IMG/VR virus record: IMGVR_UViG_3300010370_002556
Span: 1-28,023 of that record
Reading direction: 5' to 3' (one strand)
DNA: 28,023 bases
Origin: a virus
Below, in pieces: positions 1 to 6,871 of this stretch; the stretch's first letter is position 1; each line of letters opens with the position of its first letter. A program made the position numbers and the translations under genes. The notes beneath the pieces are model-generated. The model was not told where the DNA came from, did no database searches, and saw nothing but the letters and a program-made list of their open reading frames with translations.

Positions 1-1
1 C

Positions 2-478
2 AAGCTTGCAGTAGAATCTGGAATCAGAACCGAAGTAGCTGAAAGTTTTATGAATGGTTTGAAGAGTCTATTCGAAAGCCATTACGTTGAAGTTCCCGAA
101 GCCAAACACGATATGGTCGAAGATCTGTTTGTTGAAAATCAAAAACTAGAAGAAACACTAAACGAACAAATTAAAAATAATATGGAATTAAACAACAAGT
201 TAACACTTGTTGCTGCTCGTGGTGTATTCCTAGAGTCAATTTCAGATCTAACTCAAGTAGATGCTGAAAGATTAGCCACACTATCTGAAAATATTGAGTT
301 TAACTCTGCTGAAGAATTCAAGAGCAAACTTGATATTATCAAAGAAAATTATCTTAAAGCTGCTCCTGTAGCTGCTAAAGAACCAGATACACTTACAGAA
401 CAAAAAGAGCCCGTTAACGTTGACGGACCCATGTCTGTATATGTTAACACACTAGCTCGTCAAGTTAAAAATCTATAA
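2..478 (+). CDS. 22: Prohead core scaffold protein gp22, 3' part (5' end outside window)
   Basis: The reading frame is open from base 2, so the first visible ATG (50) is internal and the gene begins before the window. The product is the internal scaffold around which the T4-type prohead assembles; in T4 it is later degraded by the gp21 protease. The visible part reads KLAVESGIRTEVAESF, then a segment (FMNGLKSLFESHYVEVPE) that closely resembles the T4 gp22 'GLK-LFEEHYVE-PE' block. A charged, Glu/Lys-rich, coiled-coil-like helical region follows, then an Ala/Pro/Glu linker and a C-terminal helix. Immediate adjacency to gp23 supports the call, since gp20-gp21-gp22-gp23 is the conserved head cluster. 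The exact start and total length cannot be seen. Confidence 0.9.
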   Translation, partial: KLAVESGIRTEVAESFMNGLKSLFESHYVEVPEAKHDMVEDLFVENQKLEETLNEQIKNNMELNNKLTLVAARGVFLESISDLTQVDAERLATLSENIEFNSAEEFKSKLDIIKENYLKAAPVAAKEPDTLTEQKEPVNVDGPMSVYVNTLARQVKNL

Positions 479-480
479 TT

Positions 481-488
481 TATAAATA
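481..488 (+). promoter_or_regulatory. T4-type late promoter (TATAAATA) for gp23
   Basis: An exact TATAAATA octamer, the T4 late-promoter consensus recognised by gp55-programmed RNA polymerase, lies 25 bases before the gp23 ATG. A good Shine-Dalgarno (AAGGAG) lies between them at about 500-505. This spacing allows a normal leader, unlike several other promoters in this window. Known: T4 late promoters need gp55, and are enhanced by gp33 and the gp45 clamp; gp55 and gp45 are both encoded here. Start-site use is inferred. Confidence 0.8.
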
Positions 489-513
489 AATTTAAACCAA
501 GGAGAAACTTAAA

Positions 514-1986
514 ATGTCAATGGATTTTGCAAATACTACACCTCTCGACGTATTAACCGAGAAATGGGAACCACTACTTAATCACGGTGCTCTCCCAGAA
601 ATTAAAGATAGCTACAAAAAGCGCGTTACTGCACAACTTTTAGAAAATCAAGAAAAAGCTCTTCGTGAGCAAATGCTAATAGAAACTCCAGCCAATGCAA
701 TGGGCGGAGCTTTCCTCAGCACCCAAAGCCAAGTTTCTGGTGTTGGTGGTGCTAACAGCAATATGGCAGGTTACGATCCTATTCTAATCAGCTTAGTTCG
801 TCGTAGCATGCCTAACCTAATGGCTTACGATATTGCTGGTGTGCAACCCATGAGTGCACCAACCGGTCTTATCTTTGCTATGCGTAGCCGTTACGGCAAG
901 CAAGACAGCGGTGGTGGTGCTAGAACAGTCGGTAACGGTCAAGAAGCTCTATTCCAAGAAGCTTTTGCTAAGTTTGGTGGTAGCGGTGGTACTGCTGCTG
1001 GTGCTGCATTCTCAGCAACCGGTGGTGTAAACCCTGTAGGTGTTTCAGCCGCTAATGGTATGCACGGATTTAGCGGTGGCACTTTTGGTGCTTCAACCGG
1101 TCTAGTTGGTCTTCGTGATAGCAATGCTAACTTTGATCTTAACGATTTCCGTGGTATGATTACCAGCAGAGCAGAACAACTAGGTGAAGGTGGAGCAGGA
1201 AAAACTTTTGGTGAGATGGCATTTAGCATTGAACGTCTTGCTGTAGAAGCTAAGACCCGTGCTCTAAAGGCCGAATACACCACTGAACTAGCTCAAGATC
1301 TCCGTGCTGTACACGGTCTTGACGCTGAGAGTGAACTTGCTAATATTCTTAGCACTGAAATTCTCAACGAAATTAATCGTGAGCTAATTTACACTCTATA
1401 TCGTACCGCTAAACAAGGTGCTTCACAAAGCGATCTAACCACTGCTGGTGTATACGATCTAAATGCTGACTCAGACGGTCGTTGGAGTGCAGAACGCTTC
1501 CGTGGCTTAATGTATCAAATTGAACGCGAAGCCAACGTAATTGCCAAGGAAACTCGTCGTGGTAAAGGTAACTTTGTTATCTGCAGCAGCGACGTAGCTT
1601 CAGCTCTAGTTATGGGTGGATTCTTAAACCTCACTCCTGCTGTTCAAACTCAACTAGAAGTTGATGATACTGGCAACACCTTTGCTGGTATTCTAAACGG
1701 CAAGTTCAAGGTTTACATTGATCCATATGCCGCTCTAGGTGTAGACTTTGCTCTAGTTGGTTATCGTGGAGCTAGCCCATACGACGCTGGTGTATTCTAC
1801 TGCCCATACGTTCCGCTACAAATGGTACGTGCAGTTGATCAAAACACTTTCCAACCCAAGATTGGATTCAAGACTCGTTACGGCATGGTTAGCAATCCAT
1901 TCGCTGAGAACACTGACATCAATGCTCTCGGTGGAAACCAATACTACCGTATCATGAGAATTACCAATATTCACGGTAACACTTGA
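514..1986 (+). CDS. 23: Major capsid protein gp23
   Basis: 490 aa, close to T4 gp23 (521 aa). It forms the hexameric shell of the head. The N-terminus (PLDVLTEKWEPLLNH...) has the usual gp23 delta-peptide character. In T4 the gp21 prohead protease removes about 65 residues; here a plausible protease site (LIE followed by T) falls after Glu57, shortly before the start of conserved mature sequence (GGAFLSTQ...). Conserved HK97-fold blocks follow, including 'YDPILISLVRRSMPNLMAYD', 'GVQPMSAPTGLIFAMRSRY' and the C-terminal 'VGYRGASPYDAGVFYCPYVPLQ', 'IGFKTRYGMVSNPF'. Residues about 130-200 form a Gly/Ala/Ser-rich insertion. Codon use is richer in GC than in the sugar island downstream, typical of a highly expressed gene. 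It is preceded by a consensus late promoter and AAGGAG, and followed by a strong terminator. Confidence 0.97.
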   Translation: MSMDFANTTPLDVLTEKWEPLLNHGALPEIKDSYKKRVTAQLLENQEKALREQMLIETPANAMGGAFLSTQSQVSGVGGANSNMAGYDPILISLVRRSMPNLMAYDIAGVQPMSAPTGLIFAMRSRYGKQDSGGGARTVGNGQEALFQEAFAKFGGSGGTAAGAAFSATGGVNPVGVSAANGMHGFSGGTFGASTGLVGLRDSNANFDLNDFRGMITSRAEQLGEGGAGKTFGEMAFSIERLAVEAKTRALKAEYTTELAQDLRAVHGLDAESELANILSTEILNEINRELIYTLYRTAKQGASQSDLTTAGVYDLNADSDGRWSAERFRGLMYQIEREANVIAKETRRGKGNFVICSSDVASALVMGGFLNLTPAVQTQLEVDDTGNTFAGILNGKFKVYIDPYAALGVDFALVGYRGASPYDAGVFYCPYVPLQMVRAVDQNTFQPKIGFKTRYGMVSNPFAENTDINALGGNQYYRIMRITNIHGNT

Positions 1987-2008
1987 TAAGTGAGTAAAAC
2001 TAACGATG

Positions 2009-2040
2009 AAGGGGGGTCCCGTAAAAAGGACCCCCCTTTT
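2009..2040 (+). terminator. Rho-independent terminator after gp23
   Basis: A perfect inverted repeat: GGGGGGTCC (2011-2019) pairs with GGACCCCCC (2028-2036). Flanking A/T pairs extend it to 11 bp, the loop is 8 bases (2020-2027), and a T tract (2037-2040) follows. It lies 22 bases after the gp23 stop and before the next late promoter-like octamer (2047). It should insulate the abundant gp23 transcript from the downstream tail gene. Confidence 0.95.
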
Positions 2041-2046
2041 CGTTTA

Positions 2047-2054
2047 CATAAATA
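2047..2054 (+). promoter_or_regulatory. Late-promoter-like octamer CATAAATA, 5 bases before ATG
   Basis: CATAAATA matches 7 of 8 positions of the T4 late consensus. It sits just after the terminator and only 5 bases before the ATG at 2060, with no Shine-Dalgarno. If the octamer occupies -13 to -6 as in T4, the +1 base is the A of the ATG, predicting a leaderless mRNA. Confidence 0.6.
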
Positions 2055-2059
2055 TTAAT

Positions 2060-2548
2060 ATGCCTACTCCAGAAACAAACAATCCATTATTAATAAATTA
2101 TTTTGAATTTAGTTTAAATAGGATTCCAAATATAGTTTATTTTTGTCAGGCAGCAAATCTTCCAGGAATGAAATTTGGAGAAGTAGAACAACCAACAATT
2201 TTTAGTCATCCTATAAAAGTTCCTGTTGGTGCTGTTAGATTTGATCCTCTTGTTATAGGATTTAAAGTTGATGAAAATTTAAAAAATTGGTTAGAAATTC
2301 ATAATTGGATGAAAGATAATAGTAATTATTTTGAAACCGATATGAAAAATTCATACGAAAATCAAGCATCTGATGCAAATCTTTTAATAACAAACAGTTC
2401 ATATAAACCAAAAATAAAAGTGTCTTTTAGACGATTATTCCCTATAGAGCTTTCTCAGATTCAATTCAATACAATAACATCAGATGCTATGGAAGCTATA
2501 GCCACAGCTACTTTTACATTTACGGATTACAAAATAGAATACTTATAA
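2060..2548 (+). CDS. Tail-tube-fold protein, probably gp3-like tail completion / sheath stabiliser
   Basis: 162 aa. The ATG at 2060 (MPTPETNNPLL...) was chosen because an earlier in-frame ATG at 2006 would read through the terminator stem. The sequence resembles the T4 gp19/gp54 tail-tube superfamily: an N-terminal 'NYFEFSLNRIPN--YFCQAANLPGM' strand pair, a central 'PLVIGFKVDENLKNWLEIHNWM' block, and a C-terminal 'FRRLFPIELSQIQFNT---EAIATATFTFTDYKIEYL' block. Proteins of this family form hexameric rings in the tail tube or its end. In cyanophage-like T4 relatives the gene between gp23 and uvsY is annotated, as I recall, as gp3. I could not separate gp3 from a gp19-like tube paralogue by eye. 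Codon use is much more AT-rich than gp23. Confidence 0.72.
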   Translation: MPTPETNNPLLINYFEFSLNRIPNIVYFCQAANLPGMKFGEVEQPTIFSHPIKVPVGAVRFDPLVIGFKVDENLKNWLEIHNWMKDNSNYFETDMKNSYENQASDANLLITNSSYKPKIKVSFRRLFPIELSQIQFNTITSDAMEAIATATFTFTDYKIEYL

Positions 2549-2549
2549 C

Positions 2550-2577
2550 TTGAATATTTTAAATTTTGTTGTATAAT
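2550..2577 (+). promoter_or_regulatory. Sigma70-type promoter for uvsY, 6 bases before ATG
   Basis: TTGAAT (2550-2555), a 16-base spacer, then TATAAT (2572-2577), 6 bases before the uvsY ATG (2584). The -10 element is a perfect match and the -35 has 5 of 6 (TTGACA consensus). No Shine-Dalgarno lies between -10 and ATG. A start site 6-7 bases after the -10 falls on or beside the ATG. The promoter upstream of RNase H (9639-9666) has the same layout. The -35 overlaps the end of the upstream gene (stop ends 2548) by none of its bases. Confidence 0.75.
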
Positions 2578-2583
2578 ATAATT

Positions 2584-3018
2584 ATGACTTTTGACGAACT
2601 TAAAACAATGATTAAAGAAGATCTAAAGATTGACGAAACTGCTTTAGATCGTGAATCTGCAAATACACCACAGCTTCATAATAAATATCTTACATTTTTT
2701 ATGGACGAAAAACTTCGTTTAAAGAAATTAGAAAACGAACAAGCAGTTCTTCGTCGTAATAAATGGCTGTATTATACTGGTCGTATGAGTCAAGAAGAAC
2801 TGACTAATTTAGGTTGGGAACCTTTTGAGCTTAATGTACTCAAAACAGAAGCAGACGATTTAATTACATCTGATTCTGATTGGATTAAACTGGACGAACG
2901 AGTTGCGTTTCAGTCTGAAAAAGTTAATTATCTAGAAAATATAGTAAAAATTATCAATAATCGACAATGGCAAATTCGTGCTATGATAGATTGGTATAAA
3001 TTTACCCAAGGAGTTTAA
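2584..3018 (+). CDS. uvsY: UvsY recombination mediator
   Basis: 144 aa versus 137 in T4. UvsY helps load the UvsX recombinase onto gp32-coated single-stranded DNA during recombination-dependent replication. The N-terminus MTFDELKTMIKEDLKID aligns position for position with T4 MRLEDLQEELKKDVFID, and the 'KWLYYTGR' segment matches T4 'ARLDYYSGR'. The protein is helical and charged, and ends in a helix (IINNRQWQIRAMIDWYKFTQG). This alignment fixes the start at ATG 2584; an in-frame TTG at 2566 lies inside the promoter spacer and was rejected. The stop overlaps the uvsW start (TAATG, 1 base), as expected for coupled translation of partner genes. Confidence 0.9.
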   Translation: MTFDELKTMIKEDLKIDETALDRESANTPQLHNKYLTFFMDEKLRLKKLENEQAVLRRNKWLYYTGRMSQEELTNLGWEPFELNVLKTEADDLITSDSDWIKLDERVAFQSEKVNYLENIVKIINNRQWQIRAMIDWYKFTQGV

Positions 3019-4529
3019 TGGCCGACCTGACGATCACACAACCAGATTCTGTAATGATTAAAGTTGATTGTGATCGTTCCTTGGCCAAGGAACTCAACAG
3101 TTATTTTACGTTTAGTGTTCCCAACTTTCAATATACTCCTGCATTTAAAAAGAAACTTTGGGACGGCAAAATTCGTCTGTTTAATTTGTATACACAGACT
3201 ATATTTGCCGGTTTAACCGATCAAGTAATAAAATTTGCAAAAGATCGTGGATACACTTGGGAGTTATCTACTATTTCATACGATAAACCGGATCCTAAAG
3301 ATGTTAAAACATTTATAGACGGTTTAAGTATATCTGCTGGAGGTAAAGAGATTCGACCATACGATTACCAGATACAGGCCGTGCAACATGCCTTGGAGCA
3401 TTCTAGAGCCCTTCTAGTGTCTCCTACAGGTTCTGGTAAGTCTTTGATGATATATCTATTATGTCGTTGGATGTTAGATCAGAATCCAACAGGAAAATTA
3501 TTAATAATAGTTCCAACCACCAGTTTGGTAGCACAGATGTTAGCAGATTTTCGTGAATATTCTAAACACGATTCGTGGAGAGCAGATCGAAATATTCATA
3601 CAGTAATGTCTGGTAAAGATAAAACTTCTACCAAACGTATAATTATTTCTACTTGGCAGAGCATTTACAATCAGCCATACGATTATTTTGAAGATTTTAT
3701 TGGTGTATTTGGTGATGAATGTCATTTGTTTAAAGCTAAATCCCTTTCATCTATCATGAGTAAAGCCAAAAAAACCAAATATCGTATAGGTACAACAGGA
3801 ACACTTGATGGCACACAAACTCATAAACTAGTTATTGAAGGTTTATTTGGTCCTACGTATCATACCACTACCACTAAAAAACTTATAGATCAAGATCTAT
3901 TGTCTAATATTAACATTGACTGTCTACAGCTACAATACAGTCCAGAAGATATTGAAACAACTAAAAAAATGTTGTATGTGGACGAAATTCGTTGGGTTGT
4001 GAGTAATACCAGACGAAACACATTTATAAAAAATTTATGTAACAAATTAAATGGAAATACTCTAGTTCTTTTTAATTTTGTTGAATTGCAAGGAAAACCG
4101 CTTTATGAATTAATTAAATCAAGTTCTTCAAAACCTGTTTATTTTATTCATGGAGCTACAGAAGTAGATGAAAGAGAACAAATACGAAAAATTATGGATT
4201 CTGGATCAAATGCAACTCTTATTGCTTCGTATGGTACATGTTCTACAGGTATAAATATAAGAAACATTCATAATATTGTTTTTGCCTCACCTTCTAAATC
4301 GGTTATACGAATATTACAATCTATAGGGAGAGGATTACGAAAGAGTGAAACAAAAATTCAGATGAAATTGATTGATATAGCAGACGATCTGCGATACAAG
4401 AAACAAATCAATCACGGAATGAATCATCTGTATGAACGATTAAAAATATATACTAATGAAGGGTTTCCGTTTAAATTAGTGTCGGTGCAACTACCAAAGG
4501 AGTCCAATGAAACATTACAAAATAATTAA
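3018..4529 (+). CDS. uvsW: UvsW superfamily 2 DNA helicase
   Basis: 503 aa, matching T4 UvsW in size. UvsW unwinds branched DNA and R-loops and shuts off origin-dependent initiation in favour of recombination-dependent replication. The N-terminal ~110 residues are the UvsW DNA-binding domain ('FQYTPAFKKKLWDGKIRLFN'). Helicase motifs follow in order: Q-like 'PYDYQIQAVQHAL', Walker A SPTGSGKS (135-142), motif II DECH (233-236), motif III-like 'GTTGTLDG', and motif VI QSIGRGLRKS (from 434). All catalytic positions are present. Base composition changes within the gene: the first two thirds are richer in GC, the last third (after about 4020) is AT-rich. The 3' end overlaps the next gene by 23 bases, which contain that gene's start. 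Confidence 0.96.
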   Translation: MADLTITQPDSVMIKVDCDRSLAKELNSYFTFSVPNFQYTPAFKKKLWDGKIRLFNLYTQTIFAGLTDQVIKFAKDRGYTWELSTISYDKPDPKDVKTFIDGLSISAGGKEIRPYDYQIQAVQHALEHSRALLVSPTGSGKSLMIYLLCRWMLDQNPTGKLLIIVPTTSLVAQMLADFREYSKHDSWRADRNIHTVMSGKDKTSTKRIIISTWQSIYNQPYDYFEDFIGVFGDECHLFKAKSLSSIMSKAKKTKYRIGTTGTLDGTQTHKLVIEGLFGPTYHTTTTKKLIDQDLLSNINIDCLQLQYSPEDIETTKKMLYVDEIRWVVSNTRRNTFIKNLCNKLNGNTLVLFNFVELQGKPLYELIKSSSSKPVYFIHGATEVDEREQIRKIMDSGSNATLIASYGTCSTGINIRNIHNIVFASPSKSVIRILQSIGRGLRKSETKIQMKLIDIADDLRYKKQINHGMNHLYERLKIYTNEGFPFKLVSVQLPKESNETLQNN

Positions 4530-5205
4530 ATTAAAGTCTGGTGAAGATTTAATAGGTGCTGTTCGTTTATCAAAAGATGGTTCAATTAAAATTCACAGAC
4601 CTATGGTGTTTAAATCTATGGTAACTCAAGATTTGTTTGGTGGTATGCGTGAAGTGTTTATGCTTAAAGATTGGTTAATGTTGTCAGACACTAAAATAGC
4701 TGCGTTATCAAAAGAATCAATTAATACTATAATTCCAGCATCTAGTAATGCATCAAAATTATACGAGGCAGAAAAAAGAAAATTAGATACAAAACCAGAA
4801 AAACCAAAAAAACAATCTGGATTTCCTTTTGGATTTCCTCCGTTATCAGAAGGTATGTCGGATGAAGATCTAATCAACGATTTTAAGAAACATGTTGAGG
4901 ATATGATCGATTCGTCTATGAAAAACGATGAAATGGATTCTAACTTAAAAGATCTTGCAAAACCTCAAAAAGGTGATAAAATGGTGTTTATGAACCTTGT
5001 ATTCTCACCTGAAGTAATCGTACAACTTCTAAAGTCTGGCCTACTTGACCGAAAAGAATTAGGTGAGATGATCAATGAAATTACTAATGAAAATGGCGAA
5101 GGCATGAGCCCCGACAAGTACACTGGTAATGATAAAGATAAAAAGGATCTTGGAAACAGTTGGACTGATTGGCCATCAGATCCTAACTCAGAAGATTACA
5201 AATAA
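4507..5205 (+). CDS. Sm-like (LSm-fold) phage protein with C-terminal extension
   Basis: 232 aa. The first ~80 residues (KIIKLKSGEDLIGAVRLSKDG, then 'IKIHRPMVF' and 'DWLMLSDTKIAALSKESINTIIP') have the alternating-strand pattern of an Sm-like barrel: a 'LKSGEDLIG' Sm1-type strand pair followed by short strands. From memory, an Sm-like protein of putative cyanophage origin with this type of sequence has been crystallised. The rest is a Pro/Lys linker (about 97-110), an acidic helix ('EDLINDFKKHVEDMIDSS'), a hydrophobic strand-helix ('KMVFMNLVFSPEVIVQLLKSGLLD') and an acidic, Gly/Asp-rich tail. The start (AAGGAG then ATG) is inside the uvsW 3' end. Function is unknown; RNA binding or chaperoning is a family-based guess. 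It sits between uvsW and the late sigma factor. Confidence 0.7.
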   Translation: MKHYKIIKLKSGEDLIGAVRLSKDGSIKIHRPMVFKSMVTQDLFGGMREVFMLKDWLMLSDTKIAALSKESINTIIPASSNASKLYEAEKRKLDTKPEKPKKQSGFPFGFPPLSEGMSDEDLINDFKKHVEDMIDSSMKNDEMDSNLKDLAKPQKGDKMVFMNLVFSPEVIVQLLKSGLLDRKELGEMINEITNENGEGMSPDKYTGNDKDKKDLGNSWTDWPSDPNSEDYK

Positions 5206-5255
5206 CTTAATTCTTCTTTATTCCAGACAATATATTATAGCAGGAATTTTACATC

Positions 5256-5837
5256 ATGTCAAGTGGAAAGTCTAAAAAATCTAAAAAGATAAAAAGTGAA
5301 GACAATTTAAAACCAATATTACAAGAAGATCATTATATTAATAATAAAGAATTTCTTGCAGAAATGATCAAATGGAAAAAAGCAATACGTGAAGCCGAAG
5401 ATAGTGGAGATGATCCACCACCAGTTTCAGATTATATAGGAACATGTTTTCTTAAAATAGCAGAACGTCTTTCTTCTAAATCTAACTTTGTTAATTATCC
5501 GTATAAAGAAGAAATGATTGGTGATGGTATAGAAAATTGTTTGATGTATGCTCACAATTTTAATCCACGAAAATCTAAAAATCCTTTTTCTTATTTTACA
5601 CAGATAATATACTATGCATTCTTACGCCGAATAGAACGAGAAAAGAAACAGGCGTTTGTAAAATTAAAGATGACTGAAAACATGGATGATGGAACAATAC
5701 ATAAATGGTTTAGAGAAAATTATTTTGAAAAAGACACACCACGACAAGCACTTAGCGAATTGTTTCAAATTTCTGAACGTGATATTGAAAAATATGAACC
5801 AAAGAAACGTAAAAAGCGTACTAAAAAGAAATCATGA
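5256..5837 (+). CDS. 55: Late transcription sigma factor gp55
   Basis: 193 aa, similar to T4 gp55 (185 aa). It is a divergent sigma70-family subunit that directs host RNA polymerase to TATAAATA late promoters. The region-2-like core is clear: 'FVNYPYKEEMIGDGIENCLMYAHNFNP' followed by 'SKNPFSYFTQIIYYAFLRRIEREKKQ', which resembles T4 'KSKNPFAYITQFIYYAFIRRI'. There is no full region 4. The N-terminus is Lys/Ser-rich. The C-terminus contains 'ALSELFQIS', which might be a clamp-contact segment, and ends in a strongly basic tail (KKRKKRTKKKS). AGGA lies upstream of the ATG. The stop overlaps the gp47 start (ATGA). Its presence supports the late-promoter octamers called in this window. Confidence 0.93.
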   Translation: MSSGKSKKSKKIKSEDNLKPILQEDHYINNKEFLAEMIKWKKAIREAEDSGDDPPPVSDYIGTCFLKIAERLSSKSNFVNYPYKEEMIGDGIENCLMYAHNFNPRKSKNPFSYFTQIIYYAFLRRIEREKKQAFVKLKMTENMDDGTIHKWFRENYFEKDTPRQALSELFQISERDIEKYEPKKRKKRTKKKS

Positions 5838-6871
5838 AAATTGCAATTATTGGTGATACCCACTTTGGGGCACGAGGCGACTCTCCCCTATTCTTAAATC
5901 ATTTTCTTAAGTTTTTTGAAGAACAGTTTTTTCCGTATCTTAAAGAACACGGAATTACTAAAGTTCTTCATCTGGGCGATCTGTTTGATCGTCGTAAGTT
6001 TATTAATTTTAATACACTTCACCACACTAAAAAACGATTTATTGATTGGTTTGATGCTAATGGTGTAGAGCTACACTGTATTCTAGGAAACCACGATGTG
6101 TTCTATAAGAATACAAACAGACTAAACTCTCCCAAAGAAGTTCTAGCAGAATGCCACCAGTCATTTCATCTATACGAAGATGTACAAGAAGTATGTTTTA
6201 ATGGTGCAACTATTCTGATGGTTCCGTGGATCAACGAAGAAAACAAACAACAGTTTATGCAAAAGATCCAAGACACCAAAGCAACCATACTAGCAGGACA
6301 TTTAGAACTGTCGGGATACGAAGTTATGCCCGGGGTTAAATTTGCCGAAGGTATGGACGATAAGTTCTTAGAAAAATTTGATCTGGTTCTTTCCGGCCAT
6401 TTCCATAAGAAAAGTTCTAAAGGAAATGTACACTATCTGGGCACACAGTATCAGATGACTAGTATTGATACCCATGAAATAAAAGGATTTCATGTATTAG
6501 ATACCGAAACACGAGAACTACAGTTTATTCCCAACCATAATAAAATGTTTTATAATGTGGAATGGAGAAACGGTACTCTTATACAAGACTTTGATCCGTC
6601 AAAATATAAAGGAACTTACGTAAAGGTAATAGTTTACGAAAAAAATAGTGAAATAAAATTTGACCAATTCATAGATTCACTGTATGCTGTAGAACCAGCA
6701 AGTGTAAGTATCATTGAAGATCTTAGTGATAAAACTAAAGAAGAAACAGATATAGACGTATCTGAAGACACTCTTAGTATTATTAATAAAGAAATAGATG
6801 GTATGGAAGCGGACAATGCAGAAGAGTTAAAAAATATTGTTCGTGAAATCTATATGGAGAGTTTAGATTGA
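5834..6871 (+). CDS. 47: Recombination exonuclease subunit gp47 (Mre11/SbcD family)
   Basis: 345 aa, close to T4 gp47 (339 aa). It is the nuclease half of the gp46/gp47 complex that resects DNA ends for recombination and host DNA degradation. Calcineurin-type phosphoesterase motifs are all present: motif I GDTHFG (Asp8, His10), motif II GDLFDRR (Asp49), motif III GNHD (Asn86-His87-Asp88), motif IV GHLE (His156), and motif V GHFHK (His189, His191). The C-terminal ~120 residues form the capping/gp46-binding part. It overlaps gp55 by 4 bases (ATGA) and gp46 by 4 bases, so the three genes are probably translated as a coupled set. Confidence 0.96.
   Translation: MKIAIIGDTHFGARGDSPLFLNHFLKFFEEQFFPYLKEHGITKVLHLGDLFDRRKFINFNTLHHTKKRFIDWFDANGVELHCILGNHDVFYKNTNRLNSPKEVLAECHQSFHLYEDVQEVCFNGATILMVPWINEENKQQFMQKIQDTKATILAGHLELSGYEVMPGVKFAEGMDDKFLEKFDLVLSGHFHKKSSKGNVHYLGTQYQMTSIDTHEIKGFHVLDTETRELQFIPNHNKMFYNVEWRNGTLIQDFDPSKYKGTYVKVIVYEKNSEIKFDQFIDSLYAVEPASVSIIEDLSDKTKEETDIDVSEDTLSIINKEIDGMEADNAEELKNIVREIYMESLD

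Noticed and set aside
939-1283. Minus-strand open frame inside gp23, and similar ones inside gp46, uvsW and the epimerases
   Set aside because: They lie wholly within strongly supported + strand genes, have no own ribosome binding sites, and show no recognisable protein sequence.
2006-2059. Upstream ATG at 2006 as the start of the tail-tube-fold protein
   Set aside because: It would translate through the 11-bp-stem terminator and give an N-terminus (MKGGPVKRT...) unlike the family. ATG 2060 begins the family-like sequence and is promoter-adjacent.
2566-2583. TTG at 2566 as start of uvsY
   Set aside because: It lies inside the promoter spacer, and T4 UvsY aligns from the ATG at 2584.
5207-5236. 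Sigma70-like promoter upstream of gp55 (TTAATT, 18 bases, TATATT)
   Set aside because: The -35 lacks the TTG core and the match is no better than expected in AT-rich sequence. The gene has an ordinary AGGA ribosome binding site.
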